This document shows positions 37,901-49,804 of a DNA stretch of 64,000 nucleotides, in pieces. The DNA comes from Maratus speciosus. Lineage: Eukaryota; Arthropoda; Arachnida; Araneae; Salticidae. The stretch covers positions 77,695,292 through 77,759,291 of the forward strand of contig OZ010796.1 of NCBI GenBank assembly GCA_963932465.1, read 5' to 3'. The translations under genes were made by a program, and so were the position numbers. Positions within the stretch are counted from its first letter, which is position 1, and each line of letters starts with the position of its first letter. The notes below the pieces were generated by a model. The model did no database searches and was not told the DNA's origin. It worked only from the letters and a program-made list of their open reading frames with translations.

Positions 37901-40490
37901 TAATCGGGTAAAATTCTGCAATCGTAAGTTTTTCATGAATTACAAAAAGTCAGCACGGAACATAAAAAAATCTCGAAAAGTCCCTAAAATCGTATTAAAA
38001 ATCGCTAAAATTCAAAAATCGTAGATGGTGAAATTTACTATATTACGCTAAAAGTTTGAAGCCGAATTTCTTTTTTAAATGTCAAAAATGTCAAATCACT
38101 GTGGGGATTGAAAAAATGCCAAAAACGAATTGAAAAATGAAGTAAAAATCACATTGAAAAATGTATTAAAAATCGCTAAATATTAAAAAATCGCAGAAGT
38201 TAAAATTTACTCTATTCGGTTAAACATTGCAATCGGAAATCTTTTGTGAATGTTAAAAAATTTACGCAGCACGTAAAATATCTTGGAAAATCGCATTAAA
38301 ATCGATAAAATCGAAAGTCGTCAGTTGCAAAATTTACAATATTAGGCTAAAAGTTTGAAATTAAATTCCTCTTTCAAATGTCAAAAAGTCACTGTGGGGA
38401 TCGAAAAAACGTTCAATATCTCATTAATAAATGCATTAAAATTCGTTAAATATTAAAAAATCGCATTGGTCAAATTCACTTTAATGGGGTAAAACCTTGT
38501 ATAATAACTGTAACATAACATATAAAATAATAGGCACAAAATGCGACAAAACACTAAAACTCGCTGAAAAATGCATTAAAAATCGCTAACTATAATAAGG
38601 GTAAAAATTTACTCTAATCGGGTAAAATTCTGCAATCGTAAGTTTTTCATGAATTACAAAAAGTCAGCACGGAACATAAAAAATCTCGAAAAATCGCTAA
38701 AAATCGTATTAAAAATCGTTAAAATTCAAAAATCGTAGATGGTGAAATTTACTATATTAGGCTAAAAGTTTGAAAACAAATTTATTTTTAAATGTCAAAA
38801 AATCACTGTGGGGATCGAAAAAATTCTAAAAATGGAATTGAAAAATGAAGTAAAAATCGCTTTGAAAAATGTATTAAAAATCGTTAATATTAAAAAATCG
38901 CAGAAGTCAAAATTTACTCTAATCGGTTCAACATTGCAATCGGAAATCTTTCGTGAATGTTAAAAAATTGACGCAGCACGTAAAAAATCTTAGAAAATCG
39001 CATTAAAATCGTTAAAATTTAAAATCGTAAATTTCAAAATTTATCATATTAGGCTAAAAGTTTGAAATCAAATTCCTCTTTCAAATGTCAAAAAGTCACT
39101 GTGGGGATCGAAAAAACGCTCAATATCTCATTAATAAATGGATTAAAAATCGCTAAATATTAAAAAATCGCATTGGTCAAATTCACTTTAATGGGGTAAA
39201 ACATTGTATAATAATTGTAACATAACATAAAAAATATCCACAAAATGCGAAAAAACACTAAAAATCGCTGAAAAATGCATTAAAAATCGCAGAGGTTAAA
39301 ATTTACTCTAATGGGTTAAACATTTCAATCGGTAATCTTTCGTGAATGATAAAAAAAAATTGACGTGGCACGTAAAAAATTTAGAAAAATCTTGAAAAAT
39401 CGCATTTAAAATTGCTAAATTTTAAAATCGCAAATGGTGAAATTTACTATATTTGGCTAAAATTCCTCTTTTAAATGTCAAATAGTCACTGTGGGAATCG
39501 AAAAAACGCTCAAAATCCCATTGGAAAATGCATTAAAAATCGCTAAATATTAAAAAATCGCAGGGGTCAAATTTACTCAAATGGGGTAAAACATAGTAAT
39601 CGGTAATATTTCATGAATGACAAAAAGTCGATGCTGAACGCAAAAAATTTCGAAAATTAGCTAAAAATCACATTGAAAATCGCATTAAAAATTGCTGAAA
39701 TTCAAAAACCGTTGCAGACAAAATTAAGTACATTAGGCTAAAAGTTTGAAACAAAGTTCTTTTTCCCAATATTAAAAAAATAGCCGCAAATTGCGAGAAA
39801 ACTCTAAAAATCGCTGTAAAATGCATTAAAAATCGCTAAATATAATAAGAGGAAAAATTTACTCTAATCGGGTAAAAAACTGCAATCATAAATTTTTCAT
39901 GAAATACAAAAAGTCGGCGCGAAACATAAAAAATCTCGAAAAATCGCTAAAAATCGTATTAAAAATCGCTAAAATTAAAAAATCGTAGATGGTGAAATTT
40001 ACTATATTAGTCTGAAACCAAATTTCTTTTTTTTTAATGTCAAAAAGTCACTGTGGAGATCTAAAAAATGCTAATAATCGAATTGAATAATGAAGTAAAA
40101 ATCGCATTGAAAAATGTATTAAAAATCGCTAAATATTAAAAAATTGCAGAAGTCAAAATTTCCTCTAATCGGTTAAATATTGCAATCGGAAATCTTTCGT
40201 GAATGATAAAAAAAATGACGCGGCACGTAAAAATTCTTGAAAAATCACCAAAAATCGCCTTAAAAATCGCCTTGAAAATCCCATTGAAAATCGTTAAAAT
40301 TCAAAATCGTAAATGCTGAAATTTACTATATTAGGCTAAAAGTTTGAAACCAAATTTTATTTCCAAATGTCAAACAATCGCCGTAGAACTGATAAAACCG
40401 CTAAAAATCGCATTGAAAAATGCATTAAAAATCGCTAAATATTAAAAAATCGCAGGGGTCAAAGTCTACTCTAATGCTAAATTTACTCTA
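34940..40490 (+). repeat. Satellite B: diverged ~290-bp tandem repeat, about 18 units
   Basis: Each unit carries GAAATTTACTATATTAGGCT, AAAAGTTTGAAACCAAATT, AAATGTCAAAAA, GAAAAATGCATTAAAAATCG and GGGTAAAACATTGTAATCG in fixed order, with heavy point variation. TTAGGCTA-like markers recur at roughly 35,067, 35,352, 35,632, 35,960, 36,246, 36,518, 36,798, 37,083, 37,337, 37,627, 38,041, 38,340, 38,757, 39,049, 39,452, 39,734, 40,008 and 40,332. Much of each unit is built from a short AAAAATCGC motif, so the unit probably arose from a shorter repeat. Short frames within it, such as 35,364-35,615, are lysine-rich by-products. Confidence 0.93.
37781..39285 (+). repeat. ~710-bp higher-order period inside satellite B
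   Basis: A segment not found in ordinary monomers, containing TTGTATAATAATTGTAAC and CAAAATGCGAAAAAACACTA, occurs at about 37,781, 38,495 and 39,202. The spacings are 714 and 707 bp. Sequence between the copies also matches in order. The third copy lacks the following monomer, consistent with a deletion. Confidence 0.8.
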
Positions 40491-40969
40491 AGTTTATACT
40501 ATTTTTTATACTGGATACATTTATCATATATTGTAAATTTGTCAATCAAAAACTTAAGCCACTCACTACGTTTAGTAATGCTACGCACTGTCAATAGATG
40601 GCCCTAGTAGTCAGTCAGTCTGAATAAAATGAGTGCAAAATAATATATTGCTTTGGGGCGTTTTAGATGTTTGAATTTATCAACTATATATTATCTTAAA
40701 GGAAAATAAAACTTACTTGTCGTCGAAGGACTTCTAAAATGTAACTTAATTGCACACTAACTTAAGTACACTGTAATTTTAACCCATGGATAACGGTATA
40801 ACCGAATTCTTTTGGATTTCACGTCTCTGCAAAGGTAAGAGCTCTGCAAAAAGTAAGCGCTAGAAACAGTGTTGAATTCACACACGTTTTCTTTCTTACG
40901 GCAGGGATTTCAGAGGCTACAAGAGGGATATTTTAGTGATCCGGTGGGGAAATTGCACTTTCGTCTATG
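40491..40969. other. Non-genic spacer between satellite B and the family T half copy
   Basis: AT-rich sequence with no repeat or gene recognised. It includes a phrase, ATAGATGGCCCTAGTAGTCA, of mixed composition near 40,594. Confidence 0.5.
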
Positions 40970-41205
40970 AAGGAGAAAAGGGGAAAACTCAAATCAAAGG
41001 GGAAATTTTATGATATACGTTTTAATTAGTTTTTGTTCGGAAACGCATGAAACTGGCAGATGTTGTTATTCAGAAACTATGTAACCGAAAGACATTTTGC
41101 ATTTTTTGGTGAGCGTAAAAGATCTTTCAGAAAATACTGTCAAAGTTGGCGTATTGAATCTAATTTCTGGACTAACACAGAAAATGCAGCAAGAGGAGAA
41201 AAACG
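40970..41205 (-). mobile_element. Half copy of family T element abutting satellite C
   Basis: The sequence aligns with the first half of the copy at 47,531 in the same reading direction. Landmarks are ACTCAAATCAAAGGGGAAAT, TTTTTGTTCGGAAACGCATG, TTCAGAAACTATGTAACCGA, AAAGATCTTTCAGAAAATAC, TGTCAAAGTTGGCGTATTGA and GAAAAACGTGAC. After GAAAAACGTGAC, where the complete element continues into its other half, the sequence becomes the first monomer of satellite C. The outer TTAA end is degenerate. Confidence 0.75.
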
Positions 41206-44200
41206 TGACCATTTTTGGGTCACTAGGGGTCAAGCTAATTTTATCTAGAAAATGGCACTAACGATTTTGAATTCATTTTGTATTCTATCGTTTTCACGCT
41301 CGAGAAGACCATTGGGCTAGGTCGCATGTTCACGGAAATTCGATTAGCTGGTCATTTTGGGTCACAATGGGTTGGGGTCAAGATAATATGGGATTAGCGT
41401 ATCTAAAAAATGGCTCAAATGATTTTGAAAAAAATTTGTATTATACTGTTTCCGGGCACGAGGACATAGTTGGACTAAGTCACATGTTCGAGAAATTTCG
41501 ATTAGTAGGTCATTTTTGGGTCACTACGGGTCAAGCTAATTTTATCTAGAAAATGGCTTTAACGATTTTGAATAAATTTTGTTTTCTATCGTTTTCGGGA
41601 TTGAGAAGACCATTGGGTTAGTTCGCATGTTCAAAAAAATTTGATTAGTGGGTCATTTTGAGTACTTATGAGCCCGGATCAAGATAATTATATCTACAAA
41701 AGTCTCAAACGATGCTGACAAAATTTTGTATTATACCGTTTTGGGCACGAGAAGATAATTTTGTTAGATCACATGTTCGAGAATTTTCGATTAATGGGTC
41801 ATTTTGGGGTCAATACGGGTCAAGCTAAATTTATCTAAAAACGGCTCCAACGATTTTGATTGAATTTTGTATACTACCGTTTTGGGTCTTGGCAATACCA
41901 CTTGGCTGGGACACATGTTAGAGAGAATTAGGTTAATGCATCATTTTTGGGTCACTGTGGGTCAAGCTAATTTTCTCTAGACAACGGCTCTAACGCTTTT
42001 GAAAAAAATTTGAATTCTATTGTTTTCAGGCTCTAGAAGATCATTGGGCTAGGTCGCAGGTTCAAGAAAATTCGATTAGCTGGTCATTTTGGGTAACAAT
42101 GGGTTGGGGTCAAGCTAATTTGGGATTAGCGTATCTAAAAAACGGCTCAAACGATTTTGAAAAAAAAAATGTATTATACCGTTTCCGGGCGCTAGAAGAT
42201 CATTGGACTAAGCCACATGTTCGAGAAATTCCGTTTAGTTGGTCATTTTTGGGTCACTACGGTCAAGCTAAATTCAGCTAAAAACGGCTTTAACGATTTT
42301 GATTAAATTTTGTATACTAACGTTTTGGGTCTTGAGAAGGCCATTTGGCTGGGTCACATATTCGACAGAATTTGGTTAATGCATCAGTTTCGGGTCACTG
42401 TGGGTCAAGCTAATTTTCTCTAGTTAACGGCTCTAACGATTTTGACTAAATTTTGTATTCTATCGTTTTCAGCCTCGAGAAGACCGTTGGGGTAGGTCGC
42501 ATGTTTAAGAAAATTCGATTAGCTGGTCATTTTGGGTCACAATGGGTTAGGGTCAAGCTAATTGTATCTAAAAAACGGCTCAAACGATTTTGACAAAATT
42601 TTGTATTATACCGTTTTGGGCACGAGAAGATAATTTGGCTAGATCACATGTTCGAAAAATTTCGATTAACGAGTCATTTTCGGGTCAATACGGGTCAAGC
42701 TAAATTTATCTAAAAACGGCTCTAACGAATTTGATTGAATTTTGTATGCTACCGTTTTGGGTATTGAGAAGAGCACTGGGCTGGGTTACATGTTCGAGAG
42801 AATTAGGTTAATGCATCATTTTTGGGTCACTGTGGGTCAAGCTAATTTTCGCTATATAACGGCTCTAACGATTTTGAAAAAAATTTGAATTCTATCGTTT
42901 TCAAGCTCAAGAAGATCATTCGGCTAGGTTGCAGGTTCAAGAAAATTTGATTACCTGGTCATTTTGGGTCACAATGGGTTGGGGTCAAGCTAATTTGGGA
43001 TTAGCGTATCTAAAAACGGCTCAAACGATTTTGAAAAAAAATTGTATTATACCGTTTCCGGGCAATAGAAGATCATTGGACTAAGTCACATGTTTGAGAA
43101 ATTCAGATTAGTTGGTCATTTTTGGGTCACTTCGGGTCAAGCTAAATTTATCTAGAAAATGGCTCTCACGATTTTGAATACATTTTATATTCTATCGTTT
43201 TCAGGCTCGAGAAGACCATTGGGCGAGGTCGCATGTTCAAGAAAATGCGATTAGCTGGTCATTTTGGGTCACAATGAGTTAGGGTCAAGCTAATTGCATC
43301 TAAAAAAAAGCTCAAACTATTTTGACTAAATTTTGTATTCTATCGTTTTGGATTACGAGAATTTCATTGGGCTAAGTCACATGTTAGAGAAAATTCGATT
43401 AGTGGGTCATTTTTGGGACACTGTGGGTAAAGATAATTTTATTTGGAAAACGGCTCTAAGATTTGACTAACTTTTGTATTCTATCGTTTTCAGCCTCCAG
43501 AAGACCACTGGGTTATGTCGCATGTTCAAAAAAATTCGATTGGTGGTCCCATTTTGGGTCACTATGAGTCCGGGTCAAGCGAATTATATCTAAAAAAGTC
43601 TCAAACGATACTGACAAAATTTTGTATTATACCGTTTTGGGCACGAGAAGATAATTTGGCTAGATCAATGTTTAAGAAAATTCGATTAGCTGGTCATTTT
43701 GAGTCACAATGGGTTAGGGTCAAGCTAATTGTATCTAAAAAACGGCTCAAACGATTTTGACAAAATTTTGTATTATACCGTTTCCGGGCACGAGAAGATC
43801 ATTGGACTAAGTCACATGTTCGAAAAATTTCGATTAATGGGTCATTTTTGGGTCACTACGGGTCAAGCTAATTTTATCTAGAAAATGGTTCTAACGATTT
43901 TGAATAAATTTTGTATTATATCGTTTTCAGGCTCGAGAAACCCATTGAGCTAGGTCGCATGTTCAGGAAAATTCGATTAGCTGGTCATTTTGGGTCACAA
44001 TGGGTTAGGGTCAACCTAATTGCATCTAAAAAACGGCTCAAACGATTTTGACAAAATTTTGTATTATACCTTTTTGGGCACGAGAAGATGATTTTGCTAG
44101 ATCACATGTTCGAGAAATTTCGATTAATGGGTCTTTTTTGGGTCACTACGGGTCAAGCTAAATTTATCTAAAAATGGCTCTGACGATTTTGATGGAATTT

Positions 44201-44512
44201 TGTTCACTACCATTTTGGGTCTTGAGAACACCACTTGGCTGGGTCACATGTTCGAGAGAGTTAGGTTAATGCATCATTTTTGGGTCACTGTGGGTCAAGC
44301 TAATTTTATCTAGAAAACGGCTCTAACGATTTTGAATATATTTTGTATTCTATCGTTTTTAGGCTCGAGAAGACCATTGGGCTAGGTTGCATGTTCAAGA
44401 AAATTCGATTAGCGGGTCATTTTGGGTCACAATGGGTCAGGGTTAAGTTACTTGTATCTGAAAACTTCTCAAACGATTTTGACAAAATTTCGTATTAAAC
44501 TGTTTCCGGGCA
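41206..44512 (+). repeat. Satellite C: ~150-bp tandem repeat, about 22 units
   Basis: A monomer of about 145-155 bp repeats with GGGTCAAGCTAATTTTATCT, ACGGCTCTAACGATTTTGA, TTTTGTATTCTATCGTTTT, GCTCGAGAAGACCATTGGGC, TCACATGTTCGAGAAATT and CGATTAGCTGGTCATTTTGG in order. Alternating subtypes are visible. A rare subtype with GGATTAGCGTATCTAAAAA is at about 41,391, 42,124 and 42,998. Several 60-80-codon frames across the array are repeats of one another and should not be called genes. Confidence 0.93.
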
Positions 44513-44954
44513 CATGTACGTACATGTACGTACATAGTTTTCCTGTTGATTGTTTTTGTGAAAAATGCTGTTATAAAATAACATGCTTTATAGCAATAAT
44601 ACAGAGAGAATGATACAATGAGAATAATTTACCGTGTTGAACACAAAGCTAATTTTGACAGAGCTATGCTCGGTCATCCCCGCTTGTAAAGGAAATAATT
44701 ACAAAAGTTTGACTTCTTCAGAAATCAGCCTAAATGTCTAAATTTGACTTTGAAACTACAACCGATATCTCTTATAGTTATTTTGGCCAGATAAATTACT
44801 CTAACAAGATATTAGAGTATCAAGGTTCGCTCTACCGTAGACTTTTACAAATAAATAAAACGATTATATTAAAATAATCAATGAAATGTAATATTTAAAT
44901 AGCAAGCTGTTACAAAAAAAAAAAAAAAAAAAAACATTTTCCAGTTTTTAGGTC
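44513..44954. other. Non-genic spacer with a short palindromic tract
   Basis: At the edge of satellite C lies CATGTACGTACATGTACGTA, a short self-complementary repeat. The remainder is AT-rich with an A-run near 44,914-44,933. No gene is seen. Confidence 0.6.
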
Positions 44955-45425
44955 CGTTCGTAATTATAAAATACGTAGCACCTATAGTCGTCGTCTGGTC
45001 CGTCCGTCTGTCCGCATGTATAACAGCTCAAAAACTATCCAACCGAATGGCTTGAAATTTAATATATATATTCGATGCAGAATTTTGTTAAGTCATTTCA
45101 AATTTTATGAAAATCCAATCAAATATGAAAAAGATATTAATAAATGTTTTCTTCATGCTATTAAATCCTATCATACGTAATGAATTCAATGATATCCCTT
45201 GATAGGTTATGATTCTAGGTTGCTATGGGGATTACGTCCTATTTAAGATGGAGTCGTATTATTTCCCTATTACTAAATTTAACATATATATAATTGTAAT
45301 AAATTTTGTATTCATGCATAAGAGTGCAAGAGCTATTCCACCAAAATCTGAATATTTATAAAACTATTTATAGTACGAACGCATCTCATTTGCCGCGTTT
45401 GACGTACAGTTTCCGACTTGTTTAC
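44955..45425 (+). repeat. Dispersed repeat D, copy 1
   Basis: Landmarks in order are TCGTAATTATAAAATACGTA, GTCGTCTGGTCCGTCCGTCT, AAAACTATCCAACCGAATGG, TTGAAATTTAATATAT, GATTCTAGGTTGCTATGGGG, GTAATAAATTTTGTATTCAT and ATAGTACGAACGCATCTCAT. The last element is GACTTGTT. A second copy begins about 890 bp downstream. The CCGTCCGTCTGTCCG motif is frequent in uncharacterised invertebrate repeats. No coding function is evident. Confidence 0.85.
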
Positions 45426-45845
45426 ATTCGGAAAGCTTATAGTTATCGTCACTGTGATGTAATATGTCTGTGAGGGAATACGTATCTTACAAACGGTACT
45501 CCCAGTTTTCGAATACATTATACACCATTGTCGCTAGAGCTTTATAAATTTTCGTATAAATCCACTGAACGCATTGGATATTTAAACCAATTAAAACCAT
45601 TTCCAAACCGTTTTGTGACCGATTTTATAGAGAAAATGTGACAGTAATAAATAAGTTGGTGATGTAATCAGGCGTTTACTTGCGCAGAAGTAATCTGAAC
45701 GGTTCCGCAACGAGAGTTTCAGCGTTCGAAGCCATTCACAATATTCTATAAAATGTTTGTAAAGTCAACTAGAGAAATCCTTCCTAATTTTCGCCATTCA
45801 AAGCTTTGCTTAATAAAATTTCGTCTCTTTCCCCGTTTTATGTGC

Positions 45846-46328
45846 TTTCGTAATTATATAAATACATAGCACCTGTGGTCATCGTCTGGTCCGTCTGTCT
45901 GTCCGTTTGTCCACATAGAACAGCGAAAAAACTATCCAACAGAATGGTTTGAAATTTAATATATAGAATCGTTGCAGGATTGTGTCGAGTCATTTCAAAT
46001 TTTATGAAAATCGAATTAAAACTTAAAAAGATATTAATGAAAGTTTTCTTCATTCTATTAAATCCTATCAAAAGTAATTAATTCAATGATATCCCCTGAT
46101 AGGTCATGATTCTAGGTTGCCATGGTGATGACTTACTATTTAAGTTGGAGTCTTATTATTTCCATATGACTGAATTTAATCTATAGAATCGTAATAAATT
46201 TTGTATTCATGCATTGTTGCATAAGAGTGCAACAGCTATTGCACCAAGATCTGAATAGTTATAAAACTAGTTATAGTACGAACGCACCTCATTAGCCACA
46301 TTTGAAGTACAATTTCCGTCTTGTTCGG
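45846..46328 (+). repeat. Dispersed repeat D, copy 2
   Basis: Same landmarks as copy 1: TCGTAATTATATAAATACAT, TCTGGTCCGTCTGTCTGTCC, AAAACTATCCAACAGAATGG, GATTCTAGGTTGCCATGGTG, GTAATAAATTTTGTATTCAT and TAGTACGAACGCACCTCATT. There are small indels, including CATTGTTGCATAAGAGTGC. The spacer 45,426-45,845 between the copies is unrelated and has no gene. The 77-codon minus-strand frame across this copy is a by-product. Confidence 0.85.
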
Positions 46329-46974
46329 GTTTTGAGTCGTCTATATTCCATAACAGTAAACACTTTCGGAAAAGTGAAGGTTATTCATTAACACTTGCTT
46401 TTTTTAAACAGTTAAAAGTGTTAATATCAACATAATGACTTATGATTGTCTTTATGAGTGTTATTTATAAGACGTTGTAGTCTTGTAATTTAAATTTATC
46501 CATGAACCGATCATTATATGGCTTTGCAAAATGTATTTCAAAAAAGAAAAATTAAACTTACATTTGCAATAGAAATAAATTTAAATACAACAGAGTAAAA
46601 GGTTTTCTAAACAATATTTATTTCAATTTATGTATCGTAATAACACGAAATTTCAGCATTAAGGACAAAGAAGTTTTGAACGCTAAGAATATCTATATTA
46701 ATAAAAGAACACATCGCTCTGTGTGTCTGTCTGTTCGCGATGGCTAGCGAAATCTACCGCACGTACATGTCTGAAAATGTGTGTGAGCATAGTCCAAGAC
46801 AGGCCCAAATGCACCTGAGGTCAGTTTTTAAAATTTTTAAGAGCCGGGGGCGCTGGGTCCCTTTAAATTTGTATGCACTAAATTGTTAATAACTTGCCCC
46901 CTTTTTATCTAAGCTTCTTCGCTTTGGGGGGGCCTTTCCTTATTTAGTTATTCTCGTCTAGTCTATTAAATCGT
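46329..46974. other. Non-genic spacer with a possible short interspersed element
   Basis: Mostly AT-rich. Around 46,690-46,870 there is a mixed-composition stretch, ACACATCGCTCTGTGTGTCT then GAGCCGGGGGCGCTGGGTCC, which may be part of a dispersed element. Its boundaries cannot be defined from one copy. Confidence 0.4.
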
Positions 46975-47335
46975 AGTCTATTCTAGTTTATTAAATCCTA
47001 TCATTCGTAATTATCTCAATTATATCCCATGATAGGGTATGATTCCAGATTGCCATGGTGTTTATTCGATTAAATCCTATCACAGGTAATGAATTAAATG
47101 GTATCACATGATAGATCATGATTCTAGGTTGTCATGGTGATGATGTCCTATTTAAGATACAGTCCTATTATTTCTATATTACTGAATTTAATATACATAA
47201 TTGTAATAAATTTTGTGTTCTAGCATTTTTGCATGAGTGCAACAGCTATTGCGCCAAGATCTCAATATTTATAAAACTAGTTATAGTACGAACGCACCAC
47301 ATTTGCCACGTTTGATGTACAATTTCCGACTTGTT
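46975..47335 (+). repeat. Dispersed repeat D, copy 3 (head missing)
   Basis: Only the second half of repeat D is present, from TATTAAATCCTATCA to GACTTGTT. The TTAAATCCTATCA...GATAGGNNATGATTC unit occurs twice in succession (about 46,995 and 47,072), a local duplication absent from copies 1 and 2. The CCGTCCGTCTG head is missing. Confidence 0.78.
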
Positions 47336-47530
47336 TTTGTTGTTGTCATAGATTATATATTAAATACAGGGTGCACACAATTTTAGAACTAATTTTTAAA
47401 GGAATATCTTGCTTTATTTAATGAGAAAAATATTACAAAATCTGCATTTAAGGGGGGGTTCTAATTCTTTGGTCTAAAGGTTGCGGAAGTTTTAAGATTT
47501 TTGAGCAGGGAAATTTTTTTGAGAACCCAT

Positions 47531-47963
47531 TTAAGGGGGTTCTCAAATCCAAAAGGGCAACTTTCTGACATAAGATTTAATTTATTTTTGTTCGAAAATG
47601 CATGAAACTAGCTGGTGTTGCTGTTCAGAAACTATGTCATTGAGCTGTTTTTTTTTTTTCATTTTTTTGTAAACCCAATAGATCTTTTAGAAAACAGTGT
47701 CAAAGAGGGCGTTTTGAACCGAATTTTTGAGCGAAGGAAGAAAGAGCACTCAAGAAAGGTCGAAAAACGTGTTTGTCACGTGATCGAAATCGCTTATATC
47801 TCAGTAGGTAATTGATTGATCAAAAAATGGAAAAAACAGTTCAATTCCAAACCGCTTCCATGGCCAGACTTTCCAATTTTATATCTTTGCGTTAAAAAAT
47901 GAATTTGTAAATGTGAAAAAACGTTTTGCGCTTGTTGAGCAGATCAGTTAAGAACAGCCTTAA
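47531..47963 (-). mobile_element. Family T element, copy 2 (full length)
   Basis: TTAA lies at 47,531-47,534 and 47,960-47,963. The start is TTAAGGGGGTTCTCAAATCC and the end is AAGAACAGCCTTAA, the reverse complement layout of copy 1. The length, 433 bp, is within 1 bp of copy 1. The interior matches the reverse complement of copy 1: GTTCAGAAACTATGTCATTG, AAAGAGGGCGTTTTGAACCG and TTTGTCACGTGATCGAAATC. The short frame at 47,615-47,815 is not a gene. Confidence 0.85.
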
Positions 47964-48635
47964 GCAAGTCAAAATTTGTTATTGAAAATTATTGGCGGGA
48001 AAAGTTGAAGATAGTACAGACATTGTACGCCACGTATACGCGACGATCGTCTCGAAGAGGTTGTGGTCTTAGCGAAATGTTCTGCTGAATTCTTTTGAAT
48101 TTAAACACTTTTGCAACACGTTACACTCGATCTTTAAAATATTTAACCAATGAATTTTTTTGGTCACTCGTTAAATATTAGACAACAAGGAATTTAGTAT
48201 TCAAGACAGCACAATACGTTTCTATACCAGGGTTTGTACGGATCCTGTAATTTCGAGACCAGGAAATTATTCGGTACCAGTATTTTCTTATAGAAAATCT
48301 CTCCTTAAACAAGGTAAAATTTCGCGCGTTTGAACAAGATTTATTATTTTTTTTTTTATAAAAGAATATTAATATTTTACCTGTAAAATGACGGGACCCG
48401 TACGAATCCTGTATACAGTGGATCTAAGTTCACCTTCTATGAGTTAATACATGAAAAAAAAATTCCTGCCGGCCCGGCCTACAGGCGGAGGTAGATTTCG
48501 AAGTTAAGTATACTAATTTCACCAACAAAAACTAAATCATAATTAGAGATAAACCCACTTTAACAATTTTATCTGGCCGCTTTTGACAAGTTTTTATTTC
48601 ATTTTTATATAATGGCTGGTTTTATCAGAATCATG
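47964..48635. other. Non-genic spacer
   Basis: No gene or repeat is recognised. A short GC-rich string, CCTGCCGGCCCGGCCTACAG, lies near 48,466. Confidence 0.5.
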
Positions 48636-49059
48636 TTAAGGTGGTATTAAAAAAAATACTTTTCCATGCTCAACAATTCGAAATTTTCTGGCACATTTTC
48701 AGTTTCATTTTTAATAGAAAAAATATGAAACTTGCTGACGTGATTTTTGAAGAGATTTAAAAGCGACCTGTGTTTTTATTTTTTGTTCAATTAATTGAAA
48801 CTTTATTTATAAACAATTATTTTCTCAATGAGAACAATATTTTTCGTTTCTAAGAAAATCGCTTCGGGAAATTCTGTTCAAAATGCCCACTTTGGCATCA
48901 TTTTTTGAAAGATATTCTGCCTCTATCAAAAAATCGATCATTACGGTACATTATATAGTTTCTGAGTAAGAGAATGTACCAATTGGATGCGTTTGAGAGC
49001 AAAAATGAATTTAAAAATGAGTAAGAAAATGAGCAGTTTGGATTTAAATACATCTTTAA
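48636..49059 (+). mobile_element. Family T element, copy 3 (diverged)
   Basis: TTAA lies at 48,636-48,639 and 49,056-49,059. It starts TTAAGGTGGTATTAAA and ends TTTAAATACATCTTTAA. Shared interior features are ATGCTCAACAATTCGAAA, TGGCACATTTTCAGTTTCAT, CCCACTTTGGCATCATTTTT, TGAAAGATATTCTG and ATAGTTTCTGAGTAAGAGAA. It is more diverged than copies 1 and 2. The outer copy-2-like TTGGATTTGAG motif is reduced to TTTGGATTTAAA. Confidence 0.7.
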
Positions 49060-49089
49060 TAAGATGATTTTTTTCTTCAACCGCTATGT

Positions 49090-49690
49090 ATTTTTTATTT
49101 GTTTTGGCTGTAAGAATTGGTCGTATCAATAACTTGTGGATATAAATGTTGTAGACAATATTAAGAAGATATATGATAAATTCATGGGGATTATATATCT
49201 TGTGAACTGACGGAGTTATGGATTTTTTTTCTTTTTCAACCCCCCTTTTGTTTTCGTTTTTAATTTTTTTTTGCGGTACGAATTATTCCTATCAAAAACT
49301 TGTGAATATAAAAGTTGTAGATAATATTAAGGAAATTTATAATAAAATTAATTGGATTTGATATCTTGAGAATTGACGAAGTTACGAATTTTTTTCTCCC
49401 AAAAACCCTATTTTTGCGCCCCTTGAGCCCATTTTTAATTTTATCAAAAATCTGTGATACATAAACTTTTGGCCATATTTTTAGAAGTAATAAAAACTTG
49501 AAACTGATTTGATATGTACAAAAATTAAGAAGTTATGGGAGTTTTTCGGTTTTCACAAAACCCCTCCCAATTTCCGTCCCCTTGGTCTAATTTTGCACAT
49601 TAACGAACTTGGGCGAGATTTTATGCCCCTTGATTTTATGTATCAGTTTGGAAAAGATTTTGTGCAGAATTGTGGAAGTTATCGTGTCTA
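49090..49690 (+). repeat. Degenerate ~155-bp tandem repeat (3-4 units)
   Basis: Consecutive segments carry ACTTGTGGATATAAATGTTG then GAACTGACGGAGTTATGGAT (unit 1), ACTTGTGAATATAAAAGTTG then GAATTGACGAAGTTACGAAT (unit 2), and a weaker third and fourth ending in AAGAAGTTATGGGAG and GGAAGTTATCGTG. Each unit ends in a C-rich phrase such as CAACCCCCC or AAACCCCTCCC. Periodic GAAGTTA(T/C) repeats of this sort are common in invertebrate non-coding DNA. Confidence 0.65.
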
Positions 49691-49698
49691 GAAGAAAG

Positions 49699-49737
49699 TG
49701 ATATATATATAGATAGATAGATAGTTCTATATCTTTA

Positions 49738-49768
<31 letters not shown>

Positions 49769-49773
49769 ATATA

Positions 49774-49803
<30 letters not shown>
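49699..49803. repeat. Self-complementary TATC/GATA microsatellite
   Basis: ATAT then (GATA)n, a short unique stretch, (TATC)n, (TA)n, and (GATA)n again lie within 105 bp. Because TATC and GATA are reverse complements, the tract can fold on itself in two registers. Confidence 0.9.

Positions 49804-49804
<1 letters not shown>

Noticed and set aside
41060..43760. Several 60-81-codon frames with GHFWVT-like phrases in satellite C
   Set aside because: They are repeated translations of one monomer, with different frames open in different units and no start context or domain.
47370..47400. Second mariner-like terminus (TACAGGGTGCACACA)
   Set aside because: No matching inverted end or TA partner was found nearby, so it may be chance similarity or a solo end.
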